Source: Lachnospira sp. UBA4285
Lineage (GTDB): Bacteria; Bacillota; Clostridia; Lachnospirales; Lachnospiraceae
Reading direction: 5' to 3'
NCBI GenBank assembly: GCA_002394965.1
Contig: DGVL01000044.1
Coordinates: forward strand, 1 to 18,159
DNA length: 18,159 nt
In this document: positions 1-8,186 of the stretch, piece by piece
How the letters are laid out: every line of letters begins with the position of its first letter
Position numbering within the stretch: the stretch's first letter is position 1
Translations under genes and position numbers: made by a program
Notes under the pieces: model-generated
What the model was told of the DNA's origin: nothing
Database searches by the model: none
What the model saw: the letters and a program-made list of their open reading frames with translations, nothing else

Positions 1-441
1 GGGGCACAGCAGCGCGCCGAGTGCATACCACGCGTTCATCAGATTCATGGCACGGGGCTTGTCGTCGGTGTTGCTGCCGGAGAGCACCGTGCACTTGTTG
101 GCAGTGCAGCCCTTCGCGATGCCGGCGATCAGAAAGGCAAAGAGCAGGAGCGCCGGACTTCCCGTGAAGGCCATCAGCGCGTAGCCGATCGCGTATCCGC
201 TGCACAGAATCAGTGAGGTCGCCTTCTCGCCGATCAGATCCGGAAGGATGCCGGCGGTAAGAAGCGAGATCATGTTGCCGATGCTCATCACCGACACGAG
301 AGTGCCTGTGAACCCGTAACCGAAGCCATATCGGTCGCGGAGAAGGCTGACGATGATGCCGGAAGATATGGCGCCGATACCGCTTAAGAAAAAACAGATC
401 ATGCCGGTCTGGTAGTGAAGCCGGTTGTAAGAAGAATTCAT
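1..441 (-). CDS. MFS-type transporter, N-terminal part (gene runs off the left edge)
   Basis: Reading leftward from an ATG at 441-439, an open frame of 147 codons continues to the window edge without a stop, so only the N-terminal part is present. The protein is hydrophobic with alternating membrane segments, starting with MNSSYNRLHYQTGMICFF. A loop with LLRDRYGF after the first helix and a Gly/Ala-rich second and fourth helix fit the first half of a major facilitator superfamily permease. A GGAGG ribosome binding site lies 10 bases upstream, inside a GGAGGCCTCC palindrome at 447-456. It diverges from uxaB, so a sugar or sugar-acid substrate is plausible. Nothing in the visible part fixes the substrate. 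The fold class is fairly secure and the function is not. Confidence 0.7.
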   Translation of the reverse strand, partial: MNSSYNRLHYQTGMICFFLSGIGAISSGIIVSLLRDRYGFGYGFTGTLVSVMSIGNMISLLTAGILPDLIGEKATSLILCSGYAIGYALMAFTGSPALLLFAFLIAGIAKGCTANKCTVLSGSNTDDKPRAMNLMNAWYALGALLCP

Positions 442-484
442 ATGCCGGAGGCCTCCGCCAAAAAAATCTTTGACAAACAATAAA

Positions 485-500
485 ATGTAAGCACTTTCAT
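485..500 (+). promoter_or_regulatory. cre-like / LacI-family operator upstream of uxaB
   Basis: The 16 bases ATGTAAGCACTTTCAT match the Gram-positive catabolite-response element consensus WTGNAARCGNWWWCAW at every position but one (A instead of G at the central CG). The site sits just upstream of an extended -10 element, where the -35 contact would fall, so a bound CcpA- or LacI-family protein would be expected to repress. It could serve CcpA or a local uronate regulator. It lies between the divergent MFS gene and uxaB and could affect both. Confidence 0.6.
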
Positions 501-508
501 ACGATTGA

Positions 509-517
509 TGGTATAAT
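509..517 (+). promoter_or_regulatory. Extended -10 promoter element for uxaB
   Basis: TG at 509-510, one base, then a perfect TATAAT at 512-517. No good -35 hexamer sits at the usual distance, which is tolerated in extended -10 promoters. The start codon is about 70 bases downstream. Confidence 0.55.
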
Positions 518-588
518 AAATCCAATGAGCTGAAAAGTCAAAAGTAAGCGCGGTTAGTCAAGAAAATCAAACGGGAGGGCAGTCTTTT

Positions 589-2082
589 ATGGAAAAGTTG
601 AATTACAAAGTGCTCAGGGAGAGCGGCTACAAGGGGTACATCCTTGAAAAGGGCGCACCGGTCAGAGTGCTGCAGTTCGGCGAGGGCAATTTTCTGCGCG
701 CCTTTGTCGACTACTGGTTTGACATGGCCAACGAAAAGGTTGGCTGGAACGGCAAGGTGGCGCTTGTGCAGCCGATCGACCGCGGCCTGACGGAATATAT
801 CAATGCGCAGGAAGGCCTGTACACGCTGTATCTGCGCGGCACGGAGAACGGAGAGAAGGTTGACAGGAAGCGCGTGATCTCTTCGGTTGACGCCTGCTAT
901 AATCCGTATGATCCGGCGGACTGGAAGAAGATTGAAGAGATCGCCGTCTCCGATGATCTGGAGTACATGGCGTCCAATACCACCGAAGCCGGCATCACAT
1001 ACGATCCGTCCTGCACACCGGATCAGCAGCCGCCGACGTCGTTCCCGGCCAAGGTCACAGTGCTGCTCTACAAGCGTTTCAAGGCCGGCAAGCCTGGCAT
1101 CACATTCCTTTCCTGCGAGCTGATTGACGCGAACGGCCAGGAGCTCAAGAAGGATGTACTGAAGCATGCGGATGACTGGGGGTACGGAGAGGACTTCAAG
1201 AAGTACATCACGGATGAATGCCTCTTCTGCTCGACGCTTGTTGACCGGATCGTTCCGGGCCGCGTGAGAGACGCCGCCATGGCAGAGCAGATGGATAAAG
1301 AGAACGGATACCTGGATGACCTGAAGGATATCGGCGAGGTATTCGGCGTGTGGTACATCGAAGGACCGGAAGCGCTGGCGGACAAGCTGCCGTTCAAGAA
1401 GGCGGGGCTTAATGTCCACGTCGTTCCGGAAGTGGCTCCGTATAAGAAGAGAAAGGTGAGAATCCTGAACGGCGCGCACACCGGGTTTGTTCTGGGCGCA
1501 TACCTGGCAGGATTTGATATTGTCCGCGACTGCATGCATGATGAGACAGTTCACGGTTTCATGAACAAGCTCCTGGACGAGGTCATCCCGATCCTGCCGC
1601 TTGACAAGACGGACTGCGAGAACTTCGCGGCGGCCGTGACCGACCGGTTCAACAACCCATTTGTCGACCATCAGCTGATGAGCATCTCTCTGAACTCCAC
1701 TTCCAAGTGGAAAGCCAGAGATCTTCCGTCGCTTCTTGAGTACAACGAGAAGTTCGGCAAGCTGCCAGAGGCACTGTGCATGGGCTTTGCGGCGTACATC
1801 GCGTTCTACTCGACGAATCTGCAGCGCCGCGAGGCGGACGGCCTCATCGGCAAGCGCGCTGCCGGCAACGAGTACAAGATTCAGGATGACGCCTGGGCTC
1901 TGGACTTCTACTGGGCGCACAAGGACGCTGATGACAAGACCCTCGTGAAGGATGTTCTGTCTGACACGCAGATGTGGGACGAGGATCTCACGAAGGTAGC
2001 CGGCCTTGAGGACAAGGTGTATGCGGATCTCGAGAAGATCCGCAGGGATGGTGCCAAGGCGGCGTACGCGTCGGTGCTCTAA
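589..2082 (+). CDS. uxaB: Tagaturonate reductase (altronate oxidoreductase), UxaB
   Basis: A 497-residue member of the polyol/mannitol dehydrogenase family, predicted to interconvert D-tagaturonate and D-altronate with NAD(H) in galacturonate breakdown. Residues 28-43 (LQFGEGNFLRAFVDYW) are the N-terminal nucleotide-binding signature typical of UxaB/UxuB proteins. LVDRIVPG at 217-224 is the conserved family motif. The catalytic Lys-x4-Asn-x2-His pattern is intact as K289, N294 and H297. The length matches family members. The ATG at 589 has a GGGAGG site 10 bases upstream. No other uronate pathway gene is in view apart from the divergent MFS transporter. A cre-like operator precedes the gene, so carbon repression is likely. 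Fructuronate reductase or mannitol dehydrogenase are weaker alternatives. Confidence 0.85.
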   Translation: MEKLNYKVLRESGYKGYILEKGAPVRVLQFGEGNFLRAFVDYWFDMANEKVGWNGKVALVQPIDRGLTEYINAQEGLYTLYLRGTENGEKVDRKRVISSVDACYNPYDPADWKKIEEIAVSDDLEYMASNTTEAGITYDPSCTPDQQPPTSFPAKVTVLLYKRFKAGKPGITFLSCELIDANGQELKKDVLKHADDWGYGEDFKKYITDECLFCSTLVDRIVPGRVRDAAMAEQMDKENGYLDDLKDIGEVFGVWYIEGPEALADKLPFKKAGLNVHVVPEVAPYKKRKVRILNGAHTGFVLGAYLAGFDIVRDCMHDETVHGFMNKLLDEVIPILPLDKTDCENFAAAVTDRFNNPFVDHQLMSISLNSTSKWKARDLPSLLEYNEKFGKLPEALCMGFAAYIAFYSTNLQRREADGLIGKRAAGNEYKIQDDAWALDFYWAHKDADDKTLVKDVLSDTQMWDEDLTKVAGLEDKVYADLEKIRRDGAKAAYASVL

Positions 2083-2110
2083 AGCGGAATCGAAACAATA
2101 TCAAGATGAT

Positions 2111-2153
2111 GAACTGCGGCAGAATCGGAATTCCGGACTGCCGCAGTTCTTTT
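2111..2153 (+). terminator. Intrinsic terminator after uxaB
   Basis: A perfect 12-bp stem (GAACTGCGGCAG at 2111-2122 with CTGCCGCAGTTC at 2138-2149) is followed by TTTT. The T tract is only on the plus-strand side, so it ends uxaB transcription. The convergent kinase gene ends only four bases beyond it. Confidence 0.8.
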
Positions 2154-2156
2154 AGG

Positions 2157-3986
2157 TCAGAGCAGCTTTTTTAGTATATGAAAGCGAACGGATGTGCCTT
2201 TTCCGATAGCCGATGATACAAAAAGGGCAGAGTCCTGACCATAGCTGAGAATAAGACGCCGATTGACATTCATCAATCCGATGTGCTGACTGTAGTCATC
2301 TTCCGATGCCAGTCGGTTTCGCAGCAACTCCAATTTATCCTGAGGGATGCCGATTCCGTCATCCGTGACACTGAAGTATAATAAATCCGAACCATTCTGA
2401 ATGGAGATGGTTATGGTTCCGTGACCATCTTTAGGCTTGATTCCATGGTGAATTGCATTTTCTACAAGGGGCTGAAGAAGTATTTTTCGGATTTGGTATT
2501 TCAACACATTTTCATCGATGTCAAACACGACAGAAAATTTATTCTGAAACCGAATGGATTGAATCCGGAGAAACTCTTTTAAATATTCCAGTTCGTCGGT
2601 GAGTGTGACAGTCTGTTCAGGATTGCCGAGAGCATATCGCATCATGGAAGACAGGTCGGTGATCATGTGGGTGCATTGGTTTTCAGATCCCGTGAGGCGG
2701 ATTGTTTCCCAGTAAATTGTGTTCAACGTGTTGTGCAGAAAATGCGGATTGATCTGCTGCTGCAGGGCAGTCAGTTCTAATACCTGCATTCGGGCTTCCT
2801 GGGCGTTATTCAGTACAGTCAGATAGTTCTGACGCAGGAAGAGATTGATCAGATTATAGATTATTAGATCGTAAGGATTTTTTATGTCAGGGACTTCCTT
2901 TTCGGACTTTTGGACAGCATCTTCTGGATTCTCCAGAATATCGAAGATGCTGACGAGATGGGAGAAATCCTTTCGTGTTTTATACAGAGCCAGGAGTGCA
3001 GACAGTGCTACAGCAAGGATCATGTAAAGAGAGAACATTGCAAGAAGATTTCGCACACTTGCAAAAAGAGCCGAGTTGGGGGTTATTGAAATATAGTTCA
3101 GCCCGTCGGTCCGTTCGGAATTGAAGGCAGAAATAAAACAGTCGGAGCCTTCAATTGACAAGGTGCTGGTTGAAAAGGCCGGATCTGTATTCGATATAAG
3201 AGTGCTTAACTGAGAATAGTCTTTGTTGTCACTTTGATAAACAATGTTTCCATTCTTATCTGTAAATACCATTGTCTGCATATCGGGAAATCCGGAAGAA
3301 TGGATATACTGGTCTATTTTATCAAGGTCATAGTCAATTACGATACAGCCGACAGGGGTATTGGCATTCAATGATGAATAGATTTTTCTGTATTGACGGA
3401 GTACCCATTTTTCCGGTTCGGTGCTCGTTTCCGGAAGAGTTACACCCTCCAGGAAAGAATCCTGGCTCAAGTTCTGAGAACGAAAGATCCACTCTTGATC
3501 GCGCAGCTTATCCGCCTGAATGATGCCATGTTTTTTCATGGACAGCACACGATTGTATGGATTGTAGTAGTATATTTTCAAATCATAAAGATAACTGTTT
3601 GCATAGATGTAATTCGAGAAAATATTTCCGACATTCTGGCACAGGCGAATTGAGGAAAGAGATAATGATGGTTCATTGTACGCTTTGCGCAGGCCGGAAT
3701 TGACCGTGCTGTTGGTGATCAGATACAAATAGATGTTGTCCATTACGGTGAAATTCGCATCCATTTTGGAATTCAACTGATACAGCTCCTGATAGTTGTT
3801 TTCTGTAATGGTTTTTCTGGCTTCCGTAGTCAGGTAACGGATGCAGATACATCCGAGAAAAAGAACCGGAAGCAGCATGAGAATCGCCTGTTTGAAAAGA
3901 GAATGCAAAAAGTAACGTGTACGTACAGGCAGTCTGCGGTGCCGCTTCCGGAGGTTGAAAAAGTGAATCTGCTTATTTGTTTGCAT
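2157..3986 (-). CDS. YesM/LytS-type sensor histidine kinase
   Basis: A 609-residue membrane sensor kinase. One membrane segment lies near residues 33-49 and a second near 311-335. They flank a roughly 260-residue extracytoplasmic domain, probably Cache-like. The kinase core is of the His_kinase type found in YesM: the phospho-acceptor is H415 in QQQINPHFLHN, the N box is PLVENAIHHG at 506-515, the G1 box is DDGIGIP at 542-548, and a G2-like HIGLMNV lies at 568-574. The start overlaps the end of the upstream response regulator gene by 14 bases, so translation is probably coupled. The pair is divergent from a sugar ABC transporter, and such pairs usually sense the transported sugar. The DNA is clearly AT-richer than the flanking uxaB and sulfatase genes. 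Confidence 0.92.
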   Translation of the reverse strand: MQTNKQIHFFNLRKRHRRLPVRTRYFLHSLFKQAILMLLPVLFLGCICIRYLTTEARKTITENNYQELYQLNSKMDANFTVMDNIYLYLITNSTVNSGLRKAYNEPSLSLSSIRLCQNVGNIFSNYIYANSYLYDLKIYYYNPYNRVLSMKKHGIIQADKLRDQEWIFRSQNLSQDSFLEGVTLPETSTEPEKWVLRQYRKIYSSLNANTPVGCIVIDYDLDKIDQYIHSSGFPDMQTMVFTDKNGNIVYQSDNKDYSQLSTLISNTDPAFSTSTLSIEGSDCFISAFNSERTDGLNYISITPNSALFASVRNLLAMFSLYMILAVALSALLALYKTRKDFSHLVSIFDILENPEDAVQKSEKEVPDIKNPYDLIIYNLINLFLRQNYLTVLNNAQEARMQVLELTALQQQINPHFLHNTLNTIYWETIRLTGSENQCTHMITDLSSMMRYALGNPEQTVTLTDELEYLKEFLRIQSIRFQNKFSVVFDIDENVLKYQIRKILLQPLVENAIHHGIKPKDGHGTITISIQNGSDLLYFSVTDDGIGIPQDKLELLRNRLASEDDYSQHIGLMNVNRRLILSYGQDSALFVSSAIGKGTSVRFHILKKLL

Positions 3987-4698
3987 GGCTTAGCTGGTAT
4001 TCCTTCGGGGACAGATTGTAATAGGCATGAAATGTACGAGTGAAATTATTCGGATTGGAGTAACCAACAGCTTCGCTCACGGCATAAATTTTTATGTCAG
4101 GATCAGTCAGCATAAGCTGAGCCTGCTTCATTTTTTCAGCTATGAGCAGATCGGTAAATGTCTTTCCGGTTTTCAGCTTGATAAGCTGGCTTAGATAGGA
4201 GGGACTCACGAACAACTGCCTTGATAATTCGTTTAGTGAGCCGTTCCGGAAGTGAACGTGGATAAATTGCAGAATCTTTTGAACAAGTTCATTTTCTGTT
4301 ACCGTTGTTGTGTCGTGAAACTGCTCATCCAGTTCCTTCCGAATCTGTGAAAATGTATCGGATATTTCCTGAAATCCGGAAGGCTTTAAGATATAAAAAC
4401 GAACCCCATATCGAATAGCTGTCTGAGCGTATGAAAAGTCACTGTAAGCACTCAGCAGAACTATAATCGGCCGTGGGGACTTGTTGTAAAGAGCTTTTGC
4501 CAGATCCAGTCCATTCATTTCGGGCATATTGATATCCGTGAGAACGACCTGAACCGGATTTTTTTCTATGTAATCCAGGGCTTGCTTTCCGTTTGATACA
4601 GCAGCAGTTACATGAAAGCCATTTTTTTCCCACGGAAAATATTTGGCTAGACTATCCCGTGAGATTTCTTCGTCATCAACAATCAGTAATTCATACAT
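3973..4698 (-). CDS. AraC-family response regulator (YesN type, short form)
   Basis: A 241-residue transcription factor. The receiver domain (about 1-122) has the acidic pair D8/D9, the phosphorylation site D55 in VLTDINMPEMNG, S83 and K105. The C-terminal AraC/XylS double helix-turn-helix spans about 137-240, including SPSYLSQLIKLKTGKTF and the second helix region GYSNPNNFTRTF. Many YesN-type regulators are about 500 residues with a long middle region. Here receiver and DNA-binding domain are joined directly. The gene leads the two-gene operon and is 188 bases from the divergent binding-protein gene, the expected target. An AAGGA site lies 8 bases before the ATG. Confidence 0.93.
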   Translation of the reverse strand: MYELLIVDDEEISRDSLAKYFPWEKNGFHVTAAVSNGKQALDYIEKNPVQVVLTDINMPEMNGLDLAKALYNKSPRPIIVLLSAYSDFSYAQTAIRYGVRFYILKPSGFQEISDTFSQIRKELDEQFHDTTTVTENELVQKILQFIHVHFRNGSLNELSRQLFVSPSYLSQLIKLKTGKTFTDLLIAEKMKQAQLMLTDPDIKIYAVSEAVGYSNPNNFTRTFHAYYNLSPKEYQLSHANK

Positions 4699-4725
4699 CT
4701 TTTTCGTCCTTTTCGTTCTGCTCGA

Positions 4726-4754
4726 ATTCTATCATAGGAAAAAACAAATAACAA
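4726..4754 (-). promoter_or_regulatory. Sigma-A type promoter of the response regulator-kinase operon
   Basis: Read leftward: -35 TTGTTA (4754-4749), a 17-base spacer, and -10 TAGAAT (4731-4726). This puts a start site about 20 bases before the regulator start codon. Confidence 0.65.
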
Positions 4755-4837
4755 TTTCGGATAGACTTTAAAAAAATGATAGAAAACCAGGATGAGAGAA
4801 TGAAACAGGCAGTAGAGAAAAAAGTGAATTCCATCTT

Positions 4838-4843
4838 TATACT
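4838..4843 (+). promoter_or_regulatory. Candidate -10 element for the ABC transporter operon
   Basis: TATACT at 4838-4843 lies about 68 bases before the binding-protein start. No recognisable -35 hexamer sits 16-18 bases upstream (the sequence there is GAGAAA). That fits an activator-dependent promoter, the natural target of the divergent AraC-type response regulator. Confidence 0.4.
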
Positions 4844-4910
4844 GTAAGTATTCCAAGGAACGTGAAGGAACTGTTATTCAGCAGGGATGTACAACCAAGA
4901 GGAGAATGCA

Positions 4911-6281
4911 ATGAGAAGGTTTAAAAGAATCACAGGAGTCTGCCTGGCTGCCGGAATGGCAGCAGGCCTGATCAGCGGATGCGGCGGAGGAACAGCGGCG
5001 AAAACAACGACTTCAGCAGCAGCCACAACCAAAGCAGAAACAGCGTCGCAAAGTTCTCAGTCGGGTAACTCTTCGGACAAGGTTACTCTTCGGATGGCCT
5101 GGTGGGGTGGAGATGCAAGACACAAAGCACTGTTAGCGACAATAGACGCATATACGGCAAAGCACCCCAATGTTTCCATTGAAGCAGAATATCAGGGCTA
5201 TGACGGTTATTATGAAAAAATGATGACGGAGCTTTCGTCAGGGACGGCTCCTGATATTTTTCAGTTTCATGCAAACTGGGTTCCGGATGTGCAGGGGGCG
5301 GATCATTATCTGGCGGACCTGTCAAAATTCCCGGTAGTTGACTACAGTCAGCTTCCGGAGACGATTATCGAAGGATCTGACACATACAAGGGAGAGAGAG
5401 TACTGTATTCCTGCTCGGAAGGCGGACAGGTCATGTACGTGAATACAGATGTAGCCTCCAAGTTTGGAATTGATCTGACGAAAAATTATACGTGGGATGA
5501 ATGGCTGCAACTCGGAAAATCCATCCATGAACAGGATCCGGACACATATCTGATGACAGCGGATATTGATGTCCTGAATCGACTGATCCTTCCGATAGCC
5601 GTATCGCAGCAGACTGGAACCAGTATGGTCGATGCGGATTATAAGATGACATTTAGTGAAGAACAGCTGACGAAAGCTTTGCAGCTGATCGCCGATTTGT
5701 ACGACACCGGAACCTGTGAGCCATATGGCGATGCTTCGGTTTTTGTCGGTCAGATGGATCAGAATAACAAGTGGATTAACGGTCAGATCGGGGTTCTTCT
5801 TGATATTGTCGGAGGATATGCCAAGTACAAGGCTTCCATCACTTCGGAACTGGGAGCTATGGCGATTCCAAGATTTGAAGGCGCGAAATGCAGTGGTGTG
5901 GATTTCTCCGGCGATATGGGCTACAGCATTAATGACAAGAGCAAGAATAAAGAGGTGGCTGCAGATTTCTTGAATTACATGTTCAATGATCCGGAAGCAA
6001 ACAGTATTCTGCTTACCAACCTTGGATATCCGGCTTCTAAAGAAGCTCAGAGTACCCTGGCGGCTGCCGGAAAGATCGATAAGGTTCAGCAGGATGCGGC
6101 AGCTATTTCGGAAAAAGACGCCATAAAGTATACATCTGCCAGCAATAATACAGATCTTGAAACCATTCGTAAAAATGATCTGCAGGAAATGATTTATGGA
6201 GAGATGACTCCGGAAGAGACCGCCAAAGATATTATTGAACAGTATACGGATACACTGAACCAGATGAAATCCGCAAAGTGA
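4911..6281 (+). CDS. Carbohydrate ABC transporter substrate-binding lipoprotein
   Basis: A 456-residue extracellular solute-binding protein of the carbohydrate (CUT1) type. The ATG at 4911 is chosen because AGAGGAG lies 6 bases upstream and it starts a clean lipoprotein signal: MRRFKR, a hydrophobic stretch, then lipobox LISGC with lipidated Cys24. An in-frame ATG at 4887 would add eight residues but has a poorly placed site. A Ser/Thr/Ala-rich linker (about 28-55) precedes the mature domain, which begins VTLRMAWWGG. FQFHANW near residue 110 is typical of the family. The protein should be anchored on the outer face of the membrane and deliver a sugar to the two permeases encoded downstream. 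The ligand cannot be read from sequence. The sulfatase gene nearby suggests a sulfated saccharide. Confidence 0.93.
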   Translation: MRRFKRITGVCLAAGMAAGLISGCGGGTAAKTTTSAAATTKAETASQSSQSGNSSDKVTLRMAWWGGDARHKALLATIDAYTAKHPNVSIEAEYQGYDGYYEKMMTELSSGTAPDIFQFHANWVPDVQGADHYLADLSKFPVVDYSQLPETIIEGSDTYKGERVLYSCSEGGQVMYVNTDVASKFGIDLTKNYTWDEWLQLGKSIHEQDPDTYLMTADIDVLNRLILPIAVSQQTGTSMVDADYKMTFSEEQLTKALQLIADLYDTGTCEPYGDASVFVGQMDQNNKWINGQIGVLLDIVGGYAKYKASITSELGAMAIPRFEGAKCSGVDFSGDMGYSINDKSKNKEVAADFLNYMFNDPEANSILLTNLGYPASKEAQSTLAAAGKIDKVQQDAAAISEKDAIKYTSASNNTDLETIRKNDLQEMIYGEMTPEETAKDIIEQYTDTLNQMKSAK

Positions 6282-6299
6282 CAGTACATTAAAACAGTC

Positions 6300-6341
6300 A
6301 GGAGGCTACCTGCAGTTCATCCTGCAGGAGCCTTCTTGTTT
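6300..6341 (+). promoter_or_regulatory. Intra-operon hairpin between binding-protein and permease genes
   Basis: A strong stem with one bulged A at 6308 pairs 6300-6315 with 6322-6336, including CCTGCAG with CTGCAGG, around a TTCATC loop. TTGTTTA follows. It sits between the abundant binding protein and the permeases. It is probably a leaky terminator or 3'-end stabiliser that keeps permease levels below binding-protein levels. Confidence 0.6.
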
Positions 6342-6357
6342 ATTAAGGAGAGGATAT

Positions 6358-7299
6358 ATGGATATTCGGAAAGGAAAAGAGAATCAGAGCGCTCCTGCTG
6401 TAAAGGTGCGAAAATATCCAAGAACGTGGAAGTGGGGATTGTTATTTATCATGCCGTGGCTGGTGGGATTTCTTCTGCTTGAAGCGTATCCGCTTGTCAT
6501 GTCGCTGATATATTCCTTTACGGATTTTTCAATACTAAAATCCGGAAAATTTGTGGGTATTCAGAACTATGTAAAGCTTTTTACGAGTGACCGGTATTTT
6601 TTGAAATCGCTGGGGATAACGATTAAATATACGATTATTTCCGTGCCCTGCAAGGTTGCGTTTGCTCTGTTCATTGCAATGATTCTGAACATGAAGCTGA
6701 AAGGCATCAATTTTTTCCGAACCGTATATTATCTTCCGTCGATTATGGGAGGCTCCGTTGCCATTGCGATTCTCTGGCGGTTCATGTTCATGTCAGATGG
6801 TATTATCAATAAACTCCTTGGCACGCTTCATATGCCGCAGCCGAACTGGCTGGGTGACCCGGATACGGCACTGGCCACGATGGTATTACTGGTAGTATGG
6901 CAGTTCGGATCTTCGATGGTATTGTTTCTGGGAGCATTGAAAAATGTTCCGACGGAATTGTATGAAGCCGCTGCAGTGGATGGAGCATCCAAGCCGCGTC
7001 AGTTCTTCAAGATCACACTGCCGATGATCTCTCCGATCATCTTTTTCAACATCATGATGCAGACAATTAATGCACTTCAGGAATTCACCTCGCCATCCAT
7101 TATTACGAATGGTGGGCCGAATCATGGGACCTATTTATTGGGACTGAAAATATATGAAGATGCATTTAAAAACTTGAAAATGGGCTATGCATCAGCGACA
7201 TCATGGGTTCTTTTTGCCATTGTACTGGTTATTACTGTGCTGATGTTTAAGACTTCCGATGCCTGGGTGTTCTATAATGATGGAGGATTAGATTCATGA
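6358..7299 (+). CDS. Carbohydrate ABC transporter permease (MalF/UgpA type)
   Basis: A 313-residue inner-membrane permease of the CUT1 family with about six membrane segments, the first near residues 26-50 after a basic cytoplasmic N-terminus. The cytoplasmic EAA loop that docks the ATPase is intact at about 203-226, reading EAAAVDGA and then ITLPMISP. An AAGGAGAGG site lies just upstream of the ATG. The gene follows the binding-protein gene after a hairpin, and its last codons overlap the next permease gene by four bases (ATGA). No ATPase gene follows. In many Firmicutes a shared MsmK-like ATPase serves such transporters. Confidence 0.93.
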   Translation: MDIRKGKENQSAPAVKVRKYPRTWKWGLLFIMPWLVGFLLLEAYPLVMSLIYSFTDFSILKSGKFVGIQNYVKLFTSDRYFLKSLGITIKYTIISVPCKVAFALFIAMILNMKLKGINFFRTVYYLPSIMGGSVAIAILWRFMFMSDGIINKLLGTLHMPQPNWLGDPDTALATMVLLVVWQFGSSMVLFLGALKNVPTELYEAAAVDGASKPRQFFKITLPMISPIIFFNIMMQTINALQEFTSPSIITNGGPNHGTYLLGLKIYEDAFKNLKMGYASATSWVLFAIVLVITVLMFKTSDAWVFYNDGGLDS

Positions 7300-8138
7300 A
7301 TAAGAAAGCCAGAAGTAAAATCATCGCCTACATCTTTCTGATTGTTGTAGGCGTTGTCATGGTCTATCCGCTTGTATGGCTGTTTTTCTCATGCTTTAAA
7401 ACGAATCAGGAACTGTTTGGTTCGCTCACGTTTCTGCCAGATCATTTTTCCATGGACGGATTTATCAATGGGTGGAAAGGAAGCGGACAGTTTACATATG
7501 GCACATTTTACAAGAATACATTCCTGCAGGTAATTCCCACAGTTCTGTTTACGGTTCTCTCCACAGGGTTGGTAGCGTATGGCTTTGCGCGGTTTCGTTT
7601 TCCGATGAAAAAATTCCTGTTCCTGCTGATGATTTCGACAATGATGCTGCCAAGTTCTGTCATTACGATTCCCCGGTATGTAATGTTTAATACATTCGGC
7701 TGGAATGACACATACATGCCGTTCTGGATTCCGGCACTGCTGGCGACATATCCGTTTTTTATTTTCATGCAGATACAGTTCATGAGAGGAATTCCGAGAG
7801 AATTGGACGAATCCGCCTATGTTGACGGATGCAATCCATTTGTCACATATGTAAGAATTATCTTTCCGCTGATGAAACCGGCGATCTTTTCGGTAATAAT
7901 CTTCCAGTTCCTGTGGCGTTGGAATGATTATTATAATAATCTGATATTCATCAGCAGTACCAAGAAATATGCTATATCATTAGCGTTAAAGATGTCTATT
8001 GACTCTACGGGCGGTGTGACAGAATGGAGCAATGTCCTTTCTATGTCATTTCTTTCTATGATTCCTCCGACACTTCTGTTTTTCTTTGCTCAGAAGTATT
8101 TTGTCGAAGGCATCACGGCAGGCAGCGTCAAAGGGTAA
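7296..8138 (+). CDS. Carbohydrate ABC transporter permease (MalG/UgpE type)
   Basis: A 280-residue partner permease. The N-terminal segment (about 9-32) is followed by a periplasm-side stretch and further helices. The EAA-type loop reads DESAYVDGC and then IIFPLMKPA at about 171-195. The protein ends with EGITAGSVKG, the usual C-terminus of MalG-like CUT1 permeases. The start codon overlaps the stop of the upstream permease (ATGA), so the two are translationally coupled and should form the heterodimeric channel. Confidence 0.94.
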   Translation: MNKKARSKIIAYIFLIVVGVVMVYPLVWLFFSCFKTNQELFGSLTFLPDHFSMDGFINGWKGSGQFTYGTFYKNTFLQVIPTVLFTVLSTGLVAYGFARFRFPMKKFLFLLMISTMMLPSSVITIPRYVMFNTFGWNDTYMPFWIPALLATYPFFIFMQIQFMRGIPRELDESAYVDGCNPFVTYVRIIFPLMKPAIFSVIIFQFLWRWNDYYNNLIFISSTKKYAISLALKMSIDSTGGVTEWSNVLSMSFLSMIPPTLLFFFAQKYFVEGITAGSVKG

Positions 8139-8186
8139 TATGAGCAAGTTGTATTGATAATTTCAGTATACATGCGAGGAGATACC

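Noticed and set aside
538..1920. Long open frame (460 codons) on the minus strand opposite uxaB
   Set aside because: It is a mirror of the GC-rich coding strand of uxaB. It has no recognisable domain, and the uxaB protein on the other strand is unambiguous.
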